NCBI GenBank assembly: GCA_900766135.1
Contig: CAAFUF010000051.1
Location: forward strand, 1 to 20,561
Direction of reading: 5' to 3'
Source: Paenibacillaceae bacterium
GTDB taxonomy: Bacteria > Bacillota > Bacilli > Paenibacillales > Paenibacillaceae
Length of the DNA: 20,561 nucleotides
Of the stretch, positions 15,360 to 20,561 are shown piece after piece. Both the position numbers and the translations under genes were made by a program. Every line of letters begins with the position of its first letter. Position 1 is the stretch's first letter. The notes under the pieces were generated by a model that did not search any database, was not told the origin of the DNA, and saw only the letters and a program-made list of their open reading frames with translations.

Positions 15360-16880
15360 ATGTACAACGTGATGATCGTGGAAGACAGCAAGCCGATCCT
15401 GCGGAACATTCGAACGCTGCTCGGTTCCCTGGAGCTCCCGGTCCAGGTGGTAGCCATGGCAGCGAACGGGGAGGAAGCGTTGGAGATGATCCGGCAACGG
15501 CCGGTGGACCTGGTGCTGACCGATATCCGCATGCCGAAAATGGACGGCTTGGCGTTAATCGAACAGGCCAAACAGATCCGCCCGCGGCTGCTGTTTATTT
15601 TGATCAGCGGATATAACGATTTTGAATACACGCGCAAGGCCATCAATTTGCAGGTCTTCGACTATTTGCTGAAGCCCGTCGAGCGCAAACAGCTGGCGGA
15701 AGTCATGGATCGGGCGCTCGAGCGGCTCCGAAGCCGGATTCCCAGCGAAGCGGAGCTGTTCAAGGAGATTGTGGAGCCGGGGTTTTACGAGGAGTTGCAG
15801 CTTGGCGACCAATTCCGCTATTACGGGAAGATGCTGATTCTCATCCGGAGGCAGCCGTTTGCCGGCGGGCGGGAGCTATGGAGTCCGGAGGGGCTTCAGC
15901 GGAGGCTGGATGCTTTATTTGCCCCGCATCTATGCTGGGTGTTTCCGACTCAAATGCCTGGCCAGTTCCTCGTATTGGTGCAAAAAACGGCGGTGGAGCT
16001 TTACTCCTCGGCGTATGAATGCCTCGAGTCGGTCCGCCGCGCCCTGGAGATGGCCGGGCTATCGGCGACGGTTGGCGGGCAGCTGCAGGCCGGCGACCCG
16101 GACAGGTTGCCCGAGCTGTATCACCGCGTGTCGGGGATTCTGGACGAAAGGCAGCGCATCCACCAGGGCGGGGTCATCGACACGGAGATTCCCCATGCGC
16201 TCGGCGGTCCGGATTTGGATCGGGCGACCGCGGCGGCCTTTACCGAGCTGATCCTGGGGCGGAGGAAAGAACAGTTCTTGTTAAAGCTGAACGAGCAGCT
16301 GACCAAGTGGGCTGGCGACAATATCCGGCTTGCGGAGCTGGAGCGGTTCGTTGGACTGTTGGTGGATGCTTTCTCGAAGGCCGGAGGCGATCAGGAAACC
16401 GGGCATCGTCTGGAGCTTGAAGCTTCTTCCCGGCGTTTGTTGGAGGCGGATAGCTTCGAGAGGTTCTGCCGGGACCTTCAGGAATGGGCCAAGTCGTCCT
16501 TTGAACGGGTCCAGGCGCAGAACCGGAAAAGCGGTGAGGAACTGTTTCGGCAGGTTGAGGAGTACGTCAGGCTAAACTTATATTCTTATCTCTCGATTGC
16601 CGATGTAGCGCTGAAATTTCACGTCAGTCCTTCCTATATCAGCCGCGTGATGAAGAAATATGCCCAAAGCACGTTCGTGCAGTATTATACGGGACTAAAA
16701 ATCAAAGAGGCCTGCAGGCTGATGGCCTGCAAGCCGGAAATGCGAATCAAAGAAGTGTCCGACGCCTTGTCGTTCAGCGATCAGCACTATTTCTCCAAAG
16801 TCTTTAAGGAGTACACGGGGTACAGTCCGTCGGATTACAAGGAACGTTGTCCCCCGAACAGCTCCGACAGCAGCTCGTAA
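15360..16880 (+). CDS. YesN-type response regulator, REC plus AraC domain
   Basis: This 506-residue protein starts with a receiver domain (1-120): acidic E8-D9, phospho-acceptor Asp55 in LVLTDIRMP, Ser83 and Lys105 (LLKP). A long middle region (about 120-395) has no family I can name. Two AraC-type helix-turn-helix motifs lie at the C-terminus (about 400-500), including YLSIADVALKFHVSPSYISR and IKEVSDALSFSDQHYFSKVF. The ATG at 15360 follows GAGGAGGGC. It is co-transcribed with the kinase and probably activates the divergent importer operon. Its last 46 bases overlap, tail-to-tail, the end of the opposing oxidoreductase gene, so no terminator fits between them. Confidence 0.95.
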   Translation: MYNVMIVEDSKPILRNIRTLLGSLELPVQVVAMAANGEEALEMIRQRPVDLVLTDIRMPKMDGLALIEQAKQIRPRLLFILISGYNDFEYTRKAINLQVFDYLLKPVERKQLAEVMDRALERLRSRIPSEAELFKEIVEPGFYEELQLGDQFRYYGKMLILIRRQPFAGGRELWSPEGLQRRLDALFAPHLCWVFPTQMPGQFLVLVQKTAVELYSSAYECLESVRRALEMAGLSATVGGQLQAGDPDRLPELYHRVSGILDERQRIHQGGVIDTEIPHALGGPDLDRATAAAFTELILGRRKEQFLLKLNEQLTKWAGDNIRLAELERFVGLLVDAFSKAGGDQETGHRLELEASSRRLLEADSFERFCRDLQEWAKSSFERVQAQNRKSGEELFRQVEEYVRLNLYSYLSIADVALKFHVSPSYISRVMKKYAQSTFVQYYTGLKIKEACRLMACKPEMRIKEVSDALSFSDQHYFSKVFKEYTGYSPSDYKERCPPNSSDSSS

Positions 16881-17875
16881 GAACGCAAGCGGGCCTTATG
16901 GTCGTAGACCTGGGCGGCGACGATGATTTCGTCGGCTTCGGTTTCCGCCAGCAAGTGTTCCAGCCGGTTCCGCACCGTCTCCGGCGAGCCGATCGCCGAA
17001 TAGCTGAGCTGGCGTTCGACCAGAGCCTGCTCCTGCGGCGTCCAGTCCAGCTGGTCGACCGGCGGGCTAAGCTGGGCGGTGCGCCGGCGGATCAGGTTGA
17101 GGAACTGCTGGAGCTGGGAGGTCGCCAGGCGGCGGGCCTCCGCGTCGGTATCGGCGACGATCGCGTTCACGCCGATCATCGCATAAGGCTTCGCCAGCTC
17201 CTCCGACGGGCGGAAGTGCGTGCGGTACAGGTCGAGCGCCGGGAGCAGGTAATCCGGCGCGAAATGGCTGGCGAAGGCGAACGGCAGACCGAGCTGGGCG
17301 GACAGCTGCGCGCTGAAGCCGCTGGAGCCGAGCAGCCAGATCGGGATGTGCAGGCCTTCGCCGGGAATCGCCCGCACCCGCATGGAAGAACCCGAAACGG
17401 GCTGGAAATAATCCCGCAGCTCAGCGAGCCGCTCCGGGAAATCCTGCCCGTCGCTGCCCGGCCCGCGCCGCAGCGCATGCGAGGTCAGCGGGTCGGAACC
17501 GGGCGCCCGGCCGAGCCCGAGGTCGATCCGCCCGGGGTACAGCGACTCCAGCGTGCCGAACTGCTCGGCGATCACGAGCGGCGCATGGTTCGGCAGCATG
17601 ATGCCGCCGGAGCCGACGCGGATCTTCTTCGTGCCGCCGGCGACGTGGCCGATGACGACCGAGGTCGCCGAGCTGGCGATGCCGGGCATGCCGTGATGCT
17701 CCGCAAGCCAATAGCGGTGGTAACCCCAGCCTTCCGCGTGCCGGGCGAGATCCAGCGTGTTGCTTAGCGATTCGGTGGCGGTGCTGCCGGCGGTAATCGG
17801 CGCCAGGTCCAGAATCGAGACGGGAATATGGGATAAACGATGCGATGTATCGTGGGATGTCCGTGAATCGGGCAT
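16835..17875 (-). CDS. Luciferase-like (LLM class) flavin-dependent oxidoreductase
   Basis: A 346-residue cytoplasmic protein of the bacterial luciferase-like monooxygenase fold. Recognisable blocks are PVSILDLAPI at the N-terminus, GYHRYWLAEHHGMPGIASS (about 51-69), VGSGGIMLPNHAPLVIAEQFGTLESLYPGRIDLGLGRAPG (about 92-131), IPIWLLGSSGFSAQLSAQLGLPFAFASHF, and a C-terminal EIIVAAQVYD. The fold uses reduced flavin, usually FMNH2, but the substrate cannot be read from sequence. The ATG at 17875 follows AAGGAGGCTTGATTGT. It shares a short promoter region with the GH43 gene and overlaps the response regulator by 46 bp. No link to xylan use is evident. Confidence 0.9.
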   Translation of the reverse strand: MPDSRTSHDTSHRLSHIPVSILDLAPITAGSTATESLSNTLDLARHAEGWGYHRYWLAEHHGMPGIASSATSVVIGHVAGGTKKIRVGSGGIMLPNHAPLVIAEQFGTLESLYPGRIDLGLGRAPGSDPLTSHALRRGPGSDGQDFPERLAELRDYFQPVSGSSMRVRAIPGEGLHIPIWLLGSSGFSAQLSAQLGLPFAFASHFAPDYLLPALDLYRTHFRPSEELAKPYAMIGVNAIVADTDAEARRLATSQLQQFLNLIRRRTAQLSPPVDQLDWTPQEQALVERQLSYSAIGSPETVRNRLEHLLAETEADEIIVAAQVYDHKARLRSYELLSELFGGQRSL

Positions 17876-17923
17876 ACAATCAAGCCTCCTTAGGCATAAA
17901 TGGAATACGAAAGCCTAATTTCT

Positions 17924-17931
17924 ATTATAAT
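17924..17931. promoter_or_regulatory. Shared bidirectional -10 (ATTATAAT)
   Basis: The palindrome ATTATAAT gives a perfect TATAAT on both strands: 17926-17931 for GH43 and 17929-17924 for the oxidoreductase. No convincing -35 is visible on either side at 17 bases, so promoter strength is uncertain and the two directions may compete. Confidence 0.45.
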
Positions 17932-18000
17932 CGAATTTTAAGCAAATGAGCGAAAAAACAATCACCAAATCGATAACAGTTCTGAACGGGAGGAAAAAAC

Positions 18001-19587
18001 ATGAGTGAACGTCCAATGATCACGAACCCGATATTACGCGGTTTTAACCCGGATCCCTCAATTTTGCGGGTCGGGGATGACTATTATATCGCTACCTCTA
18101 CCTTCGAATGGTTCCCTGGCGTGCAGATCCATCATTCCCGGGATCTCGTCCACTGGCAGTTGATCGGACATCCTTTAACGAGGGTATCGCAGCTCGACAT
18201 GCTCGGCAATCCAGGTTCCTGCGGGGTTTGGGCCCCCTGCCTCAGCTATGATAACGGCCTGTTCTACCTCATCTATACCGATGTCAAAAGCCGCCATGGT
18301 GCCTTCAAGGACACTCCGAACTATCTGGTCACGGCCCCCGATATTCGCGGCCCCTGGTCGGAGCCGATCTATCTGAACAGCAGCGGCTTCGACCCCTCGC
18401 TGTTCCACGACGACGACGGGCGCAAATGGTTGGTCAACATGCTGTGGGATCACCGGAAAGGGAAAAACCGTTTTGCCGGCATCGTGCTTCAGGAATACGA
18501 TCCTCAGCAGCAGAAATTGGTTGGACCGGTCAAAAATATTTTTCTAGGCACCGAACTTAGATTAACCGAAGGCCCGCATTTATATAAAAGAAACGGCTAC
18601 TACTACCTGCTTACGGCGGAAGGCGGCACGTATTACGACCATGCGGTCACGATGGCCCGGTCGCGGACGATCGACGGACCGTATGAAGTCGACCCGACCA
18701 ATCCGATCCTGACGTCATCGGGGAAACCGCACTTGGCGCTGCAAAAGGCGGGACATGCCTCGCTGGTCGAGACGCAAACGGGCGAGTGGTACATGGTACA
18801 TCTGACCGGGCGGCCAACGAAGGACATCTACTGCACGCTTGGCCGGGAAACGGCGATCCAGCGCGGCGTTTGGACGGAAGACGGTTGGTTCCGGTTGGAG
18901 GCGGGAGGGAACGACCCCCAAGTGGAAGTGGCCGCCCCCCATTTGCCGCCGCATCCGTTCGAGCCGGAGCCGGAGCGGGACGACTTCGAGGCGGAGCAGC
19001 TCGGCGTTCACTGGAGCACGCTGCGCGTTCCGGCCGCGGAAGATTGGCTGACGCTGCGCGAGCGTCCCGGCTTTCTGCGGTTGTACGGCCGCGAGTCGAT
19101 GAACTCGCTGTTCCGGCAAAGTCTGGTCGCGCGGCGGCAACAGTCGTTCCGTTGCCTGGCGGAGACGGCGGTGGAATTCGAGCCGGAGACGTTTCAGCAG
19201 ATGGCCGGCCTGACCGTGTTTTACGATACGAACGATCATGTTTATTTGCGAATCTCCCGCGATGAAACGAAGGGCAAAAGCTTGAATCTCATCCAGACAA
19301 AAGACGGGGTATACGACGAGCTGCTGGCGGAAGACATCTCGATCGAAGACGCTTCGCGCTGCTGGCTGCGGGTCGGCATTGAACGCGAATTGGCTCGCTT
19401 CTATTACAGCCTCGACGGGGAGACCTGGCAAGCCGTCGGCGAGGCGGTGGACGTCAGCCACCTGTCCGACGATCCGGCGGAGAAAGTGCGCTTCACCGGT
19501 ACCTTCCTCGGCGTATGCGCCCAGGACCTTAGCGGGATGCGCAAGGCGGCCGATTTCGATTATTTTATTTACAAGGAGCTGGATTAA
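18001..19587 (+). CDS. xynB: GH43 beta-xylosidase (XynB type)
   Basis: This 528-residue enzyme is predicted to split xylobiose and short xylo-oligosaccharides to xylose from the non-reducing end (EC 3.2.1.37). It is very like Bacillus subtilis XynB as I recall it: NPILRGFNPDPSILR with base Asp18, TSTFEWFPGVQIHHSRDL, RVSQLDMLGNP, GVWAPCLSY, SSGFDPSLFHDDDG with Asp131, TEGPHLYK with acid Glu190, LTAEGGTYYDHA, and KAGHASLVET. The C-terminal third (about 325-528) is the usual beta-sandwich domain of this type, with FQQMAGLTVFYDTNDH. No signal peptide is seen, so it is intracellular. The ATG at 18001 follows GGGAGG by seven bases. The AAA ATPase gene starts 20 bp downstream. Some enzymes of the type also show alpha-arabinofuranosidase activity. 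Confidence 0.95.
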   Translation: MSERPMITNPILRGFNPDPSILRVGDDYYIATSTFEWFPGVQIHHSRDLVHWQLIGHPLTRVSQLDMLGNPGSCGVWAPCLSYDNGLFYLIYTDVKSRHGAFKDTPNYLVTAPDIRGPWSEPIYLNSSGFDPSLFHDDDGRKWLVNMLWDHRKGKNRFAGIVLQEYDPQQQKLVGPVKNIFLGTELRLTEGPHLYKRNGYYYLLTAEGGTYYDHAVTMARSRTIDGPYEVDPTNPILTSSGKPHLALQKAGHASLVETQTGEWYMVHLTGRPTKDIYCTLGRETAIQRGVWTEDGWFRLEAGGNDPQVEVAAPHLPPHPFEPEPERDDFEAEQLGVHWSTLRVPAAEDWLTLRERPGFLRLYGRESMNSLFRQSLVARRQQSFRCLAETAVEFEPETFQQMAGLTVFYDTNDHVYLRISRDETKGKSLNLIQTKDGVYDELLAEDISIEDASRCWLRVGIERELARFYYSLDGETWQAVGEAVDVSHLSDDPAEKVRFTGTFLGVCAQDLSGMRKAADFDYFIYKELD

Positions 19588-19607
19588 TTCTTAAACCGAG
19601 GGGGAGT

Positions 19608-20336
19608 ATGACGGTGTATCTTAGAGAGGTAACGCTTCTGAAGGAGAAAATGCCTTCATTCGAGCAATACCCTTTTTCTCTCCCGCTGGTTCGGAAGATG
19701 AGCAAGCTTCGTTTCGGCCGCCCGGTCACTTTTTTTGTCGGGGAGAACGGTTCAGGCAAATCCACCCTGCTGGAGGCGATCGCCTACCAATGCGGGTTTA
19801 ATCCGGCCGGGGGCGGGAGGAACAACGTCTACGAGGTGGACCGGGCGGAATCCGCGCTTGGCGATTATATCCGGCTCTCGTGGAATCCGAAAGTCGCGAA
19901 CGGCTTCTTCCTGCGGGCGGAATCGTTTTATTCGTTTGCCTCGCATATCGACGAGGTTGCGGCAACGCCGTCCTACGGCGGGGTGTCGTTGCACGGCCAA
20001 TCGCATGGCGAATCGTTCCTCAGCTTGTTCAAGTACAGATTTGGCAGTCGGGGCATTTACCTGCTCGACGAACCGGAGGCCGCGTTATCTCCGGCCCGGC
20101 AACTGGCCCTGATGCGGATCATCCGCGACTTGTCAGGAAGAGCTCAATTCGTCATCGCCACGCATTCGCCGATTCTGATGGGTTATCCGGACGCAGACAT
20201 CCTGAATTTCGACGGAGATCAAATGGAAACGGTCCGTTACGAGGATACGGATCATTACCAAATCACGCGCAGGTTCCTTGAAAACCGGAGCAGCGTACTT
20301 CGCACGTTGTTTGAGGATGAGGATGACACGGTTTAA
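19608..20336 (+). CDS. Predicted AAA-family (ABC-like) ATPase
   Basis: A 242-residue soluble ATPase with Walker A GENGSGKST (about 46-54), a signature-like SHGESFLSLF, Walker B IYLLDEPEAALSP, and the switch His in IATHSPILM. It resembles small stand-alone ATPases described as predicted ATPase (COG3910-like) and not sugar-importer ATPases; it is too short for an MsmX-type subunit and lacks that family's C-terminal domain. Function is unknown. Either ATG 19608 (GGGGGAG adjacent) or GTG 19614 (seven bases from the same site) could be the start. It lies 20 bp after GH43 and is probably co-transcribed. Confidence 0.85.
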   Translation: MTVYLREVTLLKEKMPSFEQYPFSLPLVRKMSKLRFGRPVTFFVGENGSGKSTLLEAIAYQCGFNPAGGGRNNVYEVDRAESALGDYIRLSWNPKVANGFFLRAESFYSFASHIDEVAATPSYGGVSLHGQSHGESFLSLFKYRFGSRGIYLLDEPEAALSPARQLALMRIIRDLSGRAQFVIATHSPILMGYPDADILNFDGDQMETVRYEDTDHYQITRRFLENRSSVLRTLFEDEDDTV

Positions 20337-20338
20337 CA

Positions 20339-20364
20339 AAATAACTGCAAAAATGCAGTTATTT
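20339..20364 (+). terminator. Hairpin after the ATPase, built from a dispersed repeat
   Basis: Two bases past the stop, AAATAACTGCA (20339-20349) pairs perfectly with TGCAGTTATTT (20354-20364) around AAAA. The core is the same AACTGCA/TGCAGTT element found at 475-492. It ends in ATTT and not in a long T-run, so termination is plausible but not certain. Confidence 0.5.
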
Positions 20365-20411
20365 AACCGAATAACGCCGACTTATGCGAAATAGCTGCAA
20401 AAGTGCAGTTT
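20344..20411. repeat. Two AACTGCA-type palindromes, 50 bp apart
   Basis: TGCAAAAATGCA at 20346-20357 and TGCAAAAGTGCA at 20396-20407 lie exactly 50 bp apart, in the same orientation. Both have intact stems (AACTGCA/TGCAGTT; AGCTGCA/TGCAGTT with one G-T pair). The spacer is unrelated to those in the cluster at 475-654. Confidence 0.75.
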
Positions 20412-20444
20412 TTGACAGTTCTTCTTCGGCCTAACCGCAAATAA

Positions 20445-20561
20445 GGGGCTGTCCCAAAAGTCATCGTAGATGACTGAGGGACGTCCCTCTTTTTCATTTT
20501 GTTAAACAAAAAGAAACCAATCCTTGGTAAAATGGAAGTGTCGAGCAACCATTCGAAAAGG
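20445..20561 (+). mobile_element. Probable left end of an insertion sequence (partial)
   Basis: GGGGCTGTCCCAAAAGTCA at 20445-20463 resembles the terminal inverted repeats of transposons common in Paenibacillus. It is followed by AGTCATC/GATGACT (20459-20475) and the perfect palindrome GAGGGACGTCCCTC (20476-20489) with TTTTT after it, which would block read-through transcription into the element. An open frame from TTG 20499 (or ATG 20532, MEVSSNHSKR) reaches the edge and may be the start of a transposase, but it is too short to assign. Confidence 0.45.

Noticed and set aside
19608..20336. Missing ATPase subunit of the sugar importer
   Set aside because: Its motifs fit stand-alone AAA/SMC-like ATPases, it is far shorter than MsmX/MalK proteins, and it is in a different operon.

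Overview
The window looks like the chromosome of a Paenibacillus-type Firmicute. The supporting signs are Gram-positive Shine-Dalgarno sites (AAGGAGG), a YesM/YesN-style two-component pair next to a CUT1 sugar importer, fairly high G+C coding DNA, and abundant short palindromic intergenic repeats. The genus is inferred from these features, not proven.

The theme is uptake and intracellular breakdown of glucuronoxylan fragments. A minus-strand operon runs from about 7.9 kb down to 0.76 kb: GntR/FCD regulator, mannonate dehydratase (uxuA), SDR-type fructuronate reductase (uxuB), a very long GH115 xylan alpha-glucuronidase, and a NodB-type (CE4) deacetylase, ending at a strong intrinsic terminator (688-736). 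Divergent from it is a GH8 reducing-end exo-oligoxylanase (8305-9453). Next comes a minus-strand CUT1 importer (binding lipoprotein and two permeases, no ATPase; 13373-10255), divergent from a plus-strand sensor kinase/AraC-type response regulator pair (13583-16880). A luciferase-like flavin oxidoreductase (minus) overlaps the regulator tail-to-tail. A GH43 beta-xylosidase and a small AAA ATPase (plus) follow. The right edge holds what looks like one end of an insertion sequence.

In the inferred working model, the importer brings in acetylated, glucuronate-decorated xylo-oligosaccharides. The deacetylase and GH115 strip side groups, GH8 and GH43 cut the backbone to xylose, and UxuB/UxuA carry the glucuronate carbon towards 2-keto-3-deoxygluconate. 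Glucuronate isomerase, KDG kinase and aldolase, and the secreted xylanase are not in this window. Visible control sites are an 18-bp operator-like palindrome between the GntR gene and GH8, and a perfect-consensus CcpA (cre) site overlapping the -35 of the two-component pair.

The least ordinary content is intergenic: (1) a 32-unit, 11-bp minisatellite at 126-480; (2) four 24-bp palindromic elements spaced exactly 52 bp apart, with unrelated 28-bp spacers, at 9890-10069; (3) two further palindromic families (9552-9786; 475-654 and 20344-20411) spaced about 48-52 bp apart, in two of these clusters with copies switching orientation midway; and (4) a 36-bp G/C-rich tandem repeat just downstream of the importer operon. 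The shared spacing of about five helical turns across unrelated repeat sequences is the best candidate for an undescribed system.
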